Shown in pieces: positions 51,843-61,218 of a stretch of 64,000 nucleotides of DNA; position 1 is the stretch's first letter, and the number at the start of each line of letters is the position of its first letter. This DNA is from Chelatococcus sp. YT9. GTDB lineage: Bacteria; Pseudomonadota; Alphaproteobacteria; Rhizobiales; Beijerinckiaceae. A program made the position numbers and the translations under genes. Below the pieces are notes generated by a model. The model saw only the letters and a list, made by a program, of their open reading frames with translations. It ran no database searches and was not told the origin of the DNA. The DNA is taken from the NCBI RefSeq assembly GCF_018398315.1, contig NZ_JAHBRW010000002.1, positions 914,637-978,636 of the forward strand. Reading direction: 5' to 3'.

Positions 51843-52571
51843 CTAACGTGCTGCCGATATGAGAAGCATCATCGGCCTCTCGATTTCATCTCGCAGTTCC
51901 GGGTTGGCTCTGATCTGCTCCGCGGAGGGCGCGAATTCCTTCACGGCCTGAAGCGTGAAGCCAGCCTTGATGAGGGTGTTCAGTGTGGTCCCAAGGGTCC
52001 GGTGATACTTCAGCACCCCCCTGGCAAACCAGTCAGTGCGCCGTTCGCCTTCGTCGGAGTATCGGTTGACTGGCCACGTCTTACGTCCGTCCTCGTCAGT
52101 GATCCAGTGAGGATTGGACGCCGCCATGAAGATGGGATGCTCGATCGTGAACACGAGCGCTCCGCCTGGTGTCAAAGCCTGATAGAGCATTTCCACCAAC
52201 CTCTGGAAGTCTCTGATGTAATGGAAAGTCAGTGCACTGTAAGCGAGATCGAAAGCGCACTTCGGCAGATCTAAGCTCTCAATATCGACAATCCGATACT
52301 CGATTTCGGCATCGTTCGTGTCGGCTTTCGCGCGGCGGATCATGTTTTCGGACAGGTCAAGGCCCAGGACCGAAGCGGCACCTTGGCCGCGCATCCACCG
52401 CGAAGCCCAGCCGAATCCGCATCCGAGATCAACCACACGTTTGCCGGCCAGATCGGGGAGCATCGCGCGGATGGCAGGCCACTCGGGGGCGCCGTCCAGA
52501 CCACGCACCTGACGGGGCAACTGGCTGTAGCCAGCAAAGAATTCGGGATTGTCGTAGATATTTTGTGCCAT
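51843..52571 (-). CDS. Class I SAM-dependent methyltransferase
   Basis: 242 residues from the ATG at 52571 with GGAG nine bases upstream. SAM-binding motif I is VVDLGCGFGWASRWM, followed by VLGLDLSENMI; post-motifs are FDLAYSALTFHYI and LTPGGALVFTIEHP. These mark methyltransferases of the UbiE/type 11 group. The start of the protein, NIYDNPEFFAGYSQLPRQV, is a frequent substrate-lid segment. Substrate not readable. No operon partner. Confidence 0.9.
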   Translation of the reverse strand: MAQNIYDNPEFFAGYSQLPRQVRGLDGAPEWPAIRAMLPDLAGKRVVDLGCGFGWASRWMRGQGAASVLGLDLSENMIRRAKADTNDAEIEYRIVDIESLDLPKCAFDLAYSALTFHYIRDFQRLVEMLYQALTPGGALVFTIEHPIFMAASNPHWITDEDGRKTWPVNRYSDEGERRTDWFARGVLKYHRTLGTTLNTLIKAGFTLQAVKEFAPSAEQIRANPELRDEIERPMMLLISAAR

Positions 52572-52799
52572 GATAAACTCCATCCATGACGATGGACGAG
52601 GCACAGCGCTCATGCCGAAAGCCTCGTCCACGAGGGCGAGGCCAAGGTACCGTCCGCTATCGATCGTTTATTGCGGCCGATTTCCCGACATCCCGCCTAC
52701 TGGGATGCCGGCCAACCGGGCGACAATATGAGTATCCTTCTCAACCATTGGTCCAAGGATATTCTGCAGGCCCGGGGGCGTCAACACGGTCTTCGGCCC

Positions 52800-53174
52800 C
52801 TAGTCTCCGCCACGACCATCGCGCAACAGGCGCTCCACCAGTTCGAGAAGACCCTCCAGCGCGTAGGGCTTGTCCACCACAGCATCGAAGATTTCCGGGT
52901 GGCCTCGCGCAATGCTGGCTTGAGCTCCGCTGACCAAAATGATTGGAACGTCCGAGATGCCGGCCGTCTGTCTGACGGCTGTGGCGAACTCAAGGCCGGT
53001 CCAGACGGGCATCATGAAATCTGTGATGATGAGATCGGCGTTATGTTCGATCGCCGCCGCGAGCGCTGCCTTGCCATTAGGCGCAGCAAAGACTGAGTGA
53101 CCAGCATCCTCCAAAGAGATCACCAGCATGTCGGCTAGCAGGAACTCGTCCTCTGCGACCACTATCACCGCCAT
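52800..53174 (-). CDS. Single-domain response regulator (receiver)
   Basis: 124 residues from the ATG at 53174. The receiver fold is complete: acidic pair in VVAEDEF, phospho-acceptor Asp52 in LIITDFMMP, Ser/Thr near residue 82 (LVSGAQ) and Lys102 (VDKPYAL). There is no output domain, so it works as a phosphate shuttle or by protein contact. It lies 34 bases after the KaiC-like gene on the same strand. The hybrid kinase at 55-58 kb has similar receivers, so it is a plausible phosphate source. Confidence 0.93.
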   Translation of the reverse strand: MAVIVVAEDEFLLADMLVISLEDAGHSVFAAPNGKAALAAAIEHNADLIITDFMMPVWTGLEFATAVRQTAGISDVPIILVSGAQASIARGHPEIFDAVVDKPYALEGLLELVERLLRDGRGGD

Positions 53175-53208
53175 AGTCGGCCATCTCGTTGCAAGTTCTT
53201 CACGGCGG

Positions 53209-54660
53209 TCAGTGCTCCAATGGTTGAGCCATCCCCGTTGCCGCACCGCCGACTGGCTCAAGCGGAAACGCGACGCTCAAGCCCTGGTTCCCGATGAAGA
53301 CCTCATGCATTACAGCTTCGAAGACGCTGTCCCGCACCTTAAGAACCGAGATGACGCGCTTGATATGCGATTTCAGCTCGACTTGGCGGAGCATGATCAA
53401 ATTGTCGACGAGGCTCGACATTTCTGGGCCGGGTGCTGTGACTGTTGGTCCAAAAATATCGCGTAGCTCCCACGTGGCGACGGTTGTCACACCGAGAGCG
53501 CGGAGTTCATTGCTCAGCGCTGTGAAAAATTCAACCAGTCTCGGCCGGTAGATCGCTGCCCGTTCGAACCCTCCAATTCCATCGATAAAGAGCCGTTTGA
53601 CTTTCCTGCGCCGAACCTCCGCGAGAAGCGTATGTCCAAGCTTGTCCACGAGATTCTCTTTCAGCGGATGCCACAGCACTTCAAGGTGACCAGATCTGAC
53701 CGCGCTTTCCAGATCGAGCCCAAGCGCCAGGCCCTTTGCAATTAAACGTGGAGGGGGCTCGTAAAAGCCAAAATGGAGCGCGGGCTCTGATGCATTCGCT
53801 TGGGCGAGGAAGTTCAAACCGAACGTTGTCTTCCCACTGCCAGACGGGCCGAACAGAAGCGTCACTGATTGGGCGGGAACACCACCTCCCAGCAGTTGAT
53901 CCAAGCCCGCGACACCTGAAGTAAGACGCCGGTGTTCTATGTCGAGCTTTTCTTCGCCGGCAACCGATTCCAGTCGAGGGAAAACCCGGACACCCCCGCT
54001 CGAAATTTCGAACTGATGATACCCGCCTAGCGCTGCGCTGCCGCGGGACTTCTTAACCTGAAGGCGCCGAACGGCTCGCACGCCGACGAGTTCGTCGTGA
54101 AGCTCGATGACTCCATCGACCATCGTGTGCTCTGGACTATCTTCGGTGACACTCGCGCTCGTCAGAAATAGCACCGTACATCCGACGAATGCTGCTTGGC
54201 TTTGTACAGCGGCTACAAAAGTTTTGACGTCGAGGTCGGTGTTCGCCCTATCGCGGGCGTTCAACAGCCCGTCGAAGACCAGCAGCGTGGCCTCTTGCCG
54301 TTTTATCTCATTGCGCAGCAGCGTCACGACGGCTGCAAGGCCCTCATCGCGGAGCGTCTGGAAAACGCTGATGTAGGATATTTCGTTGCCCAGACGCTCA
54401 CGGCTGAAAAACTCCACCGTGCTCAGGCTCTGGAAGAGACGGTCGTGGGTTTCCGCCAACAAGGTCACGTAGATGACCTTTCTGCCTGCACCAATGGTGG
54501 AGAACGCGACCTGATTCGCAAAAATAGTTTTCCCGGCGCCGGGCTGCCCTTGAATGATATAGGAAGCGCCCTCGACAAAGCCGCCTCCTAGGATGTCGTC
54601 CAATCCGGGGATCCCCGTTGGAAGTCGTCGAAGCTGCGTTATCAAAGCGCTGTCCCTCAA
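53209..54660 (-). CDS. KaiC-like double RecA-domain ATPase
   Basis: 483 residues. Two KaiC/RecA domains are in tandem: the first with Walker A GQPGAGKT at residues 38-45 and entry motif TGIPGLDDILGGGF, the second with SGVAGLDQLLGGGV (about 248-261) and Walker A GPSGSGKTTF (271-280). This is the CI/CII plan of KaiC without KaiA or KaiB genes nearby. Such proteins occur in non-photosynthetic bacteria with receiver proteins and histidine kinases and may link ATP turnover to signalling or stress response. Cytoplasmic, probably hexameric. Confidence 0.92.
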   Translation of the reverse strand: MRDSALITQLRRLPTGIPGLDDILGGGFVEGASYIIQGQPGAGKTIFANQVAFSTIGAGRKVIYVTLLAETHDRLFQSLSTVEFFSRERLGNEISYISVFQTLRDEGLAAVVTLLRNEIKRQEATLLVFDGLLNARDRANTDLDVKTFVAAVQSQAAFVGCTVLFLTSASVTEDSPEHTMVDGVIELHDELVGVRAVRRLQVKKSRGSAALGGYHQFEISSGGVRVFPRLESVAGEEKLDIEHRRLTSGVAGLDQLLGGGVPAQSVTLLFGPSGSGKTTFGLNFLAQANASEPALHFGFYEPPPRLIAKGLALGLDLESAVRSGHLEVLWHPLKENLVDKLGHTLLAEVRRRKVKRLFIDGIGGFERAAIYRPRLVEFFTALSNELRALGVTTVATWELRDIFGPTVTAPGPEMSSLVDNLIMLRQVELKSHIKRVISVLKVRDSVFEAVMHEVFIGNQGLSVAFPLEPVGGAATGMAQPLEH

Positions 54661-54982
54661 TGGCTACCGCACCTTATTGAAGCGGCGTGCCATTGCAACG
54701 TCAAAACCAAGAGGCTGCGCTTGCGCCAAGTAGGGTCTATCCGGGGGCTAGCTTCGACGACGCCGGCCTATAACACGCTGCTGCTCATCCATATCCCAGC
54801 TGTCGGCCGCTCGGGAGCACAGGCTCGGCTTGCGGTTAATCGGGTCGAGGTGATAGAGGCCGGCGACATGAATTTTTGTGGTCCGTGAACCAGTCTGCGG
54901 TAATCCTCCTCTTCCTTCTACCCCCCTCGCAGCCGCCACCGCTAGCGACGCCTCCATGCCAGGGGTAAGGATAGTGCAAACC
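54661..54982. other. Gap between the kinase and KaiC-like genes
   Basis: No convincing gene. A 69-codon frame on the minus strand (54748-54957) has no family resemblance. The region probably holds the promoter of the KaiC-like/receiver operon; no clear box is seen. Confidence 0.35.
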
Positions 54983-57900
54983 TTACAAGTCTGACCGCGG
55001 TCGCGTGACGCACAGCTCTGAGATCACCTCGGCCAGCTGCCCTCGGTCAAAAGGTTTGGAGAGAACATGTATCTTCCCGACGGCGTCTAAGCCCTCGAGG
55101 TGGGAATGCCCGGTCGCAACGACGATCGAAAGATCTTCCCGCATCTTTCTTGCCTCTTCGACAAGCGCGATCCCGTTCATATCCGGCAGGCCGACGTCGG
55201 TCATCAAAACGTCCGCGTCATTGGCGGCCAACAGCGCCAAGGCAGTGCTGGCGTTCTCCGCTTCCAAGACACGGTGGCCGAGCTCTTCAAGCATGTCGAC
55301 CAAGGATATGCGAATGAGGGCCTCGTCCTCACAGACCACAATGAGAAGAGCGCCCGGCGCAGCGTCGAGAGAGGGTCGTGCTGCAAGAGGTTGGTTTTCC
55401 CTCCCACCTTGAGTGTGGTCGACATCCCTTACGACAGGTCCGCCGAGCAGGTCACGAAGCTTCCAAGCCAACGCCTCGCGCGTGTAGGGCTTACTCAGAA
55501 GTTCGACGCCCTCATCGAGGCGTCCACCATGCACGATCGCATTCTCCGTATAGCCAGAGGTGAAGAGAACTTTCAGGTTTGGCAGTCGTTGAATGGCCCT
55601 CTTGGCAAGTTCCGTTGATTTGAGCGAGCCCGGCATAACCACGTCGGTGAAGAGCAGGTCGATATGTATGCCGCTTTCCAGGATAGCGAGTGCAGCAGCA
55701 GCGTCCGACGCCTGAAGGACTCGGTAGCCAAGCCCCGAAAGCGTCTCGACGACGGTTTGCCGAACGGCAGCGTCGTCCTCCGCCACGAGTATCGTTTCTT
55801 CTCCCCCGGTGACGGGGCCTGCGTCGCGCGCATGGATCCCATCTTCCTTCTGGGTGGAACGCGGGAGGTATAATTTTACCGTGGTGCCTTCCCCGATCTC
55901 ACTGTAGATCTTAATATGACCGCCGGACTGCTTGATGAATCCATAGACCATCGAAAGTCCAAGTCCGCTTCCCTTGCCCTCCGACTTTGTCGTAAAGAAT
56001 GGGTCAAAGACCTTTCCGATCACGTCAGGCGGGATGCCCGAACCAGTGTCTGTCACGGCCATCATGACATATTGGCCAGGGGTGACATCTGCGTGGTCAC
56101 GGGCGTAAAGGTCGTCCAAGAACGCGTTGCCTGTTTCGATGGTCAGTTTGCCGCGACCTTCCATCGCGTCTCGCGCGTTGATGGCCAGGTTCAGCAACGC
56201 GTTCTCGACCTGCCCCGGGTCTACCAACGTATTCCACAGCCCGCCTCCAACAATTGTTTCCACCTCAATGGCTTCGCCGAGGGCGCGGCGGAGCATCTCG
56301 TCCATGTCGCGTATCAGGCGAGCGAGATTGACCACTTTGGGCGCCAAAGGTTGTCTTCGACCGAAAGCAAGCAGTTGTGAAGAAAGCCGGGAGCCACGGT
56401 TTACGCCTTCGATGGCATTGCGAACCCGTCGTCCCGCTTTCTCGTTGCCTTCAACATCCTTCGCCAAAAGTTGGAGATTGCCACCTACTACCTGAAGGAG
56501 ATTGTTGAAGTCGTGCGCAATGCCACCAGTGAGTTGCCCGATCGCTTCCATCTTCTGGGCTTGGAGGAGCGCCGCCTCACTTTTGGCAAGGGCCGCGGCT
56601 GCCTCTACTTCTGCCGTGATATCACGTCCGAATCCGTAGATGGTGCCGGCGTCGAGAACGGTCGTCCAAGCGATCTGCCGCCTGGTCCCATCTTTCGCGC
56701 GAATCGGGCTTTCAGAGCGGATCATCCCGGGTGATGAACTGAGTTTTCTGAGCCTGCCGGCTGACGCGTGTCGGTTCTCCCGAGCCACGAAGCGCAGGAT
56801 GTTACGGCCTACCGTCTCTTCTGCAGTCCAACCGAGCGTGCGCGTCCATGCAGGATTGACAGCCGAGATCTTCCCGGACGGGCTGGCGATGACCTTGAGA
56901 ACCGGCGAAAGATTCCAGATGCGCTCAAGGTTGCGCGACGTGGCAGCTTCGGTAAGCTTTTGCTCATGGATTTCCGTATTGGTCCCAATCCATTGCGTGA
57001 TTGCGCCAGCGTCGTTACGGATAGGTAAAGCGCGCGCCAAATGCCATCGATAGTCGCCATCCACTCGCCGGAGGCGATATTCAGTTTCAAAGAGATCTGC
57101 ACTTGCGAGTGCATCCCGCCAGACCTGTGCTGCCTTAGCACGGTCATCTGGATGAACAATATCGATCCAGCCCTTGCCTGCGAGCTCTTCGGGTGTTCGG
57201 CCGCTATATGTGCAGACCTGGTCGTTGAACCAATCCAGAAGCCCGTCTCCTCGTGAGGTCCACACTTGATTGGGCATGGCCTGGGCGAAGGTCCGGAAGC
57301 GGGCTTCGCTCGTGCGGAGCGCCTCTTGGGCCGCTACGCTTTCCGTGACATCGATACCGTTGACGAAAATGCCGGTCACGCGGCCGCTCGTATCGGAGAT
57401 CGGCTGATAGATGAAATCAACGTAGCGCCTCTCGGGAGAGGTGCCTTCGGATAACAACAGATCGAACGGCGCGCTGTGCGCGTAGTGAGGTTTGCCGGTG
57501 TGATAAACCCTATCCAGCAAGTCCCCGTATCCCTGCGCGATAGCTTCCGGCAGAGCGTCTGCGACGGTTCTGCCAATGACTTCGCGGCCCCCGACCAGTG
57601 ATTGGTAGGCCGCATTGACCAAAGCAAAACGGTATTCAGGACCTTCGAGGAGGGCCATGAACGAGGCGGATTGCTCATACATCTGGCGCAGGCGTATGCG
57701 CTCGTCCTGCAACTGGCGATCCGTCAGGATTCGGTCTGTTGTCTCCACAACGATCGCGATGACGCCGAGCGAAGTTCCGTTTTCTGCGACCACCGGCGAG
57801 TAAGCGAGGTCCAGCCAAGCCGGCTGCGGACCATGGCCACGATCGAGCGTCAGCTTCTGATCCTGATAGGAGAGAGTTCTTCGGTGCCGAAAGACCGTCT

Positions 57901-58204
57901 TGATGATGTTGTCGTTGAAATCCGCGACTTCAGGCCATCCTTCTCGCACTTTTGACCCAAGCAGCGAAGGATGCCGAGCGCCTGCGAAGACCGAATAGGC
58001 ATCGTTGTAGATCATTATGCCGTCTTCACCCCACAGCGTCACGATAGGCAGCGGCGATCGCAGCGTCATCCCGATTACAGACTTGATGGCGGGATCCCAG
58101 AGAGCGAGCGGTCCCAGCGAGGTCCGGCTCCAGGGAAAGGAGCGAATCAGATCTGCCATGGGGCTGTCGTCGAGGAAGGCAAGGGCCTCAGGTTCTTCAA
58201 TCAT
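54983..58204 (-). CDS. Soluble hybrid histidine kinase with PAS array and two receivers
   Basis: 1073 residues with no membrane helix. Domains in order: four PAS-like sensor regions (about 40-160, 175-290, 300-420 and 425-535, with VDGDYRWHLARA and AKDGTRRQIAW), HisKA with the phospho-His at residue 564 (LTGGIAHDFNNLLQ), HATPase with N-box NLAINARDAM, DTGSGIP and GSGLGLSM, then two receivers with Asp854 (LFTDVVMP) and Asp1003 (LMTDVGLP). The PAS type hints at redox, light or small-ligand sensing in the cytoplasm. Signal may flow from the kinase through its receivers to the stand-alone receiver next to the KaiC-like gene. Confidence 0.94.
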   Translation of the reverse strand: MIEEPEALAFLDDSPMADLIRSFPWSRTSLGPLALWDPAIKSVIGMTLRSPLPIVTLWGEDGIMIYNDAYSVFAGARHPSLLGSKVREGWPEVADFNDNIIKTVFRHRRTLSYQDQKLTLDRGHGPQPAWLDLAYSPVVAENGTSLGVIAIVVETTDRILTDRQLQDERIRLRQMYEQSASFMALLEGPEYRFALVNAAYQSLVGGREVIGRTVADALPEAIAQGYGDLLDRVYHTGKPHYAHSAPFDLLLSEGTSPERRYVDFIYQPISDTSGRVTGIFVNGIDVTESVAAQEALRTSEARFRTFAQAMPNQVWTSRGDGLLDWFNDQVCTYSGRTPEELAGKGWIDIVHPDDRAKAAQVWRDALASADLFETEYRLRRVDGDYRWHLARALPIRNDAGAITQWIGTNTEIHEQKLTEAATSRNLERIWNLSPVLKVIASPSGKISAVNPAWTRTLGWTAEETVGRNILRFVARENRHASAGRLRKLSSSPGMIRSESPIRAKDGTRRQIAWTTVLDAGTIYGFGRDITAEVEAAAALAKSEAALLQAQKMEAIGQLTGGIAHDFNNLLQVVGGNLQLLAKDVEGNEKAGRRVRNAIEGVNRGSRLSSQLLAFGRRQPLAPKVVNLARLIRDMDEMLRRALGEAIEVETIVGGGLWNTLVDPGQVENALLNLAINARDAMEGRGKLTIETGNAFLDDLYARDHADVTPGQYVMMAVTDTGSGIPPDVIGKVFDPFFTTKSEGKGSGLGLSMVYGFIKQSGGHIKIYSEIGEGTTVKLYLPRSTQKEDGIHARDAGPVTGGEETILVAEDDAAVRQTVVETLSGLGYRVLQASDAAAALAILESGIHIDLLFTDVVMPGSLKSTELAKRAIQRLPNLKVLFTSGYTENAIVHGGRLDEGVELLSKPYTREALAWKLRDLLGGPVVRDVDHTQGGRENQPLAARPSLDAAPGALLIVVCEDEALIRISLVDMLEELGHRVLEAENASTALALLAANDADVLMTDVGLPDMNGIALVEEARKMREDLSIVVATGHSHLEGLDAVGKIHVLSKPFDRGQLAEVISELCVTRPRSDL

Positions 58205-58700
58205 CCAGGCTCAGTCTCGTTCAGGGGCCGCTTCGTCGGATATGTCGCTTTCGCGTGCGTCGGATTGAGATCTTAGCGTGCTTGCAGCTCTACCCAAGCA
58301 CCTTTCTCATTCTTCTGTCAGGTGGATGGCGAGCAAGAACCCATAGGCTCACCTGAGAGGTTCATCAGACCGGAACATTGAGCTCCGATGGGTCGCAGTT
58401 TTATACAAGTGATCAGCAATACTGCAGGAGACTCGTCTTGATGCCTACAGCAAAGACCCTGGGTTGGGACTGATCCATCCCTCGGGCGGTATCGGCCGGC
58501 AAGATCTCCACACAAAGCCGCAGGGCAGACGGATCGCCCGGCGTTCCGCCGATTTTCGTCATTGGAGCTCATGCGCCAGACCGAAGCCTGTCCTTGCTGA
58601 CGAGACCGAAGCGTCTAACGGACGTCTCGTGAAGGCTTAGCCTTGGCGGAAGAAGAAAGGTTTCCGGCCTCTACCCAACACCCCGGCCAGCTGTTCGCCA
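58205..58700. other. Gene-free interval
   Basis: Contains the upstream region of the hybrid kinase gene at its left end and the downstream region of the GntR gene at its right. I see no protein-like frame, operator or terminator that I can support. Confidence 0.35.
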
Positions 58701-59519
58701 CTATCCTTGACCGGTCGCGCTCACCGCCAGCCAGCCGCCTCGTTCGGTGTCGGTGTCGTCGATGCGTGAAAGCCTTTGCCGATATTCGTAGCGGTCCGGC
58801 CGATAATAGGATTCGAAATATTCGACGGGATGCCCGTCGATATCCCGGAGGGTCCGCCTGACGAAGATGAGCGCCGTGCCGATCGTGAGGCCGAGGCATC
58901 CTGCCACGATGCCATCGCAGACCCGCGCGGACAGGGACTGATCGATGGTGGCCAGCGGTACCCCGGAAGCTTCCAGCACCTCGGTGGTCGTGCGCTTGTC
59001 CATGGTCTCCGCGCTGAAGAGATGGGCGTAGTGCTCCGGAATATAGATCGTTGCGAAGATGACAGGTTCTCCGTCGACCAGGCGTGTGCGCCGGATGCGC
59101 AGCACATAGGCGCCCGGCGTGAGTTCAAGCGCCTCCGACGCCTCAACGGGCGCCTGCACCATATCAAATGAGAAGTCCTGGACGCCCGTCCCATCCGCGA
59201 CGGAAACCACCGGCTCCAGCCAGCCATGCAATTGGGCTCGCGAACGCTGCGGCATGCGGGGCTTGGCCGGGAAGGTCCCCGCTCCAGGGCGGCGCACGAT
59301 CAAACCTTCGCTTTCGAGCTGTTGCAGCGCGCGGCGCAGGGTGACGCGGCCGACGGCATGGTCCTTGGCCAGCTTCAGCTCGCCGGGCAGTGGTTTGCCC
59401 GGCGCGAATGCCCCATCGATCAACTGCTGGCGCAGCGCCGTGTAGACGCGGTGGTAAAGTGGCACCACCGGTGCAATCTGCGTGTGAGGGGGAAGGGACG
59501 TCTGGCTGCGATTGGCCAT
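58701..59519 (-). CDS. GntR-family regulator with UTRA domain (HutC type)
   Basis: 272 residues from the ATG at 59519. The N-terminal winged HTH is PLYHRVYTALRQQLIDGAFA and VGRVTLRRALQQLESEGLIV; the UTRA effector domain spans about 100-255 (YVLRIRRTRLVDGEPVIFA, RRTLRDIDGHPVEYFESYYR). HutC-type regulators usually repress a nearby catabolic operon and are released by a substrate or intermediate. The divergent SDR-DUF2848-ABC operon is the evident target, with a 20-base palindrome in between. Confidence 0.92.
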   Translation of the reverse strand: MANRSQTSLPPHTQIAPVVPLYHRVYTALRQQLIDGAFAPGKPLPGELKLAKDHAVGRVTLRRALQQLESEGLIVRRPGAGTFPAKPRMPQRSRAQLHGWLEPVVSVADGTGVQDFSFDMVQAPVEASEALELTPGAYVLRIRRTRLVDGEPVIFATIYIPEHYAHLFSAETMDKRTTTEVLEASGVPLATIDQSLSARVCDGIVAGCLGLTIGTALIFVRRTLRDIDGHPVEYFESYYRPDRYEYRQRLSRIDDTDTERGGWLAVSATGQG

Positions 59520-59620
59520 GCTGGCGGAGGTCTCTCCTCGATCGAGTGTCACAGGGTTCTGCGATCCTGGGCAGCCCCTCCTTCTGCCTTGTCGAAATCG
59601 CGCTTGCAAGCCGACCCTAT

Positions 59621-59640
59621 CTGTTCCATTAATAGAACAG
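59621..59640. promoter_or_regulatory. Candidate GntR operator, 20-base near-perfect palindrome
   Basis: CTGTTCCATTAATAGAACAG has perfect 6-base arms and an ATTAAT centre, with a single mismatched pair. It lies in the divergent gap between the GntR and SDR genes, 33 bases before the SDR start. A TTGCAA at 59604 may be the -35 of the operon, so the operator would overlap the -10. Confidence 0.65.
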
Positions 59641-59672
59641 AAGAGAAAATCCAGAGCACTCCACGGGAACCG

Positions 59673-60398
59673 ATGCACAATCGCGAACGGCCGGTGTACT
59701 GCATCGTCGGTGCAGCCGGGGGTATAGGGCGCGCAATCGTCGAACAGCTTGGCGAAGGGGCGGATCTCATCGTCATGGATCGTGATGCGGTCGCCATTGG
59801 TGATCTCGCCACGAATATGGGCGGGATGGCGATCTCACTCGATATCGCGGATGAGACGTCAGTCTCGGCAGCATTTGCCGAGGCGCGTTCGGCGCACCCT
59901 CGTATTACAGGGCTGATCATCGCGGCTGGTATCGTCGATACCGGAAAGCTCGCCACAATTACATTGGCGCGTTGGCAGGAAGTTCTTGCCGTCAACCTGA
60001 CAGGTACATTCCTTTGCTGCCGCGCGGCGCAGGATTGGCTTGTCGACGGCGGCCGCATCGTTACGATGAGCTCGCTTGCCGCACGCTCCGGGGGCGTCAT
60101 TACGGGCGGGGCCTATGCCGCTTCCAAGGCGGGGGTGGAAGCGCTGACCAAGTCGATGGCGCAGGAACTTGCGCCGCGTGATATCACCGTGAACTGCATT
60201 TCCCCCGGCGCCATCGCAACGCCGATGACTGCCGGCCACCCGGAAGATCGCAAGGCCGCGTACGACAGGATCGTGCCATTGCGGCGTCATGGCACGGCCG
60301 ACGAGGTTGCTGCTGCTGCGCTGTTTCTGCTTTCGCCGGCAGCGTCTTACATCACGGGTGTCGTCTTACCGGTGAATGGCGGTATTCGCATGGATTAA
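59673..60398 (+). CDS. Short-chain dehydrogenase/reductase
   Basis: 241 residues from the ATG at 59673 with GGGA upstream. IVGAAGGIGRAIVEQL is the cofactor loop, VMDRDA suggests NAD(H), IAAGIV stands where NNAG is usual, and the catalytic Ser (TMSSLAA) and Y/K (AYAASKAGVEAL) are present. The C-terminus VLPVNGGIRMD is typical. First gene of the operon under GntR control. Its place next to DUF2848 and an ABC importer suggests oxidation of an imported hydroxy compound. Confidence 0.9.
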   Translation: MHNRERPVYCIVGAAGGIGRAIVEQLGEGADLIVMDRDAVAIGDLATNMGGMAISLDIADETSVSAAFAEARSAHPRITGLIIAAGIVDTGKLATITLARWQEVLAVNLTGTFLCCRAAQDWLVDGGRIVTMSSLAARSGGVITGGAYAASKAGVEALTKSMAQELAPRDITVNCISPGAIATPMTAGHPEDRKAAYDRIVPLRRHGTADEVAAAALFLLSPAASYITGVVLPVNGGIRMD

Positions 60399-60434
60399 CG
60401 CGGCGCGGAAGAAGCCGCCAGCAGGGAGTACAAG

Positions 60435-61151
60435 ATGAGCGTGACGGTTGATCTGGTCGAGAACGGGCGTGTGCGCAGGGAGGTCCTTGAGCTGAAACGC
60501 TGCTACAATCTCGGCTCCGCCACACGCACGGCGGATATCGCTGTTGCGCACCAAGATGAAGTCAAGAAAATCGGGGTAGCCATTGCCTTCGATATTCCAG
60601 CGCCCCGTATTTATCCGATTGGAGCCGAGAACATCTCGACGGCGGGCGAGATTACCGTTCAGGGCGAGGAAACCTCTGGTGAGGTCGAGATTGTCATCGT
60701 GGTGACCGACGAGATCTATGTCGGCGTTGGCAGCGATCACACCGACCGTGCGCTGGAGCGCACCAGCATCGTCTGGAGCAAGCAGGCCTGCGCCAACGTG
60801 CTCGCCCCCAAGCTCTGGCGCTGGTCTGATGTCAAAGACCGCTGGGACAGCTTTTCCATGCGCTCCTGGGTGGACGGACGGCTCTATCAGGAATGTCTGG
60901 CAAACGTGTTTCTCTCGCCAGAGGCCATGCTGGATACGTTGAAGGAACGGATCCTCGATCTTCCGGCGCGCGATTTCTGCGTATTCGGCGGCACGGTTGC
61001 CGCGCTCGACAAGTCCATCGGCTTCGGCCGGCGCTGGGAGTTCGAGATGGCCCAGCCCGATGGCGATGTCATTCGCCATGGCTACGATGTCGTCAACCTC
61101 ATGAATGAGATCAAGCCCGGCTTCCGTGTGCCGCTGGAGAAGCGCCTGTAG
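60435..61151 (+). CDS. DUF2848 protein (fumarylacetoacetase-like fold)
   Basis: 238 residues, with GGGAG upstream. GVGSDHTDRALERTSIVWSK is the clearest family segment, with further IEV-like strands and WRWSDVKDRWD. DUF2848 proteins resemble fumarylacetoacetate hydrolases, and the metal-binding Glu/Asp pattern of that fold may be in EVEIVIV and GSDHTD. The reaction is unknown; a hydrolytic or decarboxylating step on an acid fits the context. It lies between the SDR and the transporter genes. Confidence 0.8.
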   Translation: MSVTVDLVENGRVRREVLELKRCYNLGSATRTADIAVAHQDEVKKIGVAIAFDIPAPRIYPIGAENISTAGEITVQGEETSGEVEIVIVVTDEIYVGVGSDHTDRALERTSIVWSKQACANVLAPKLWRWSDVKDRWDSFSMRSWVDGRLYQECLANVFLSPEAMLDTLKERILDLPARDFCVFGGTVAALDKSIGFGRRWEFEMAQPDGDVIRHGYDVVNLMNEIKPGFRVPLEKRL

Positions 61152-61218
61152 CCCACCTTTTCGCTAGCTCCTTTTACCAGCCCAGTTCGCCAGCCATGTG
61201 TTTTCAGGAGTTCTCTCG

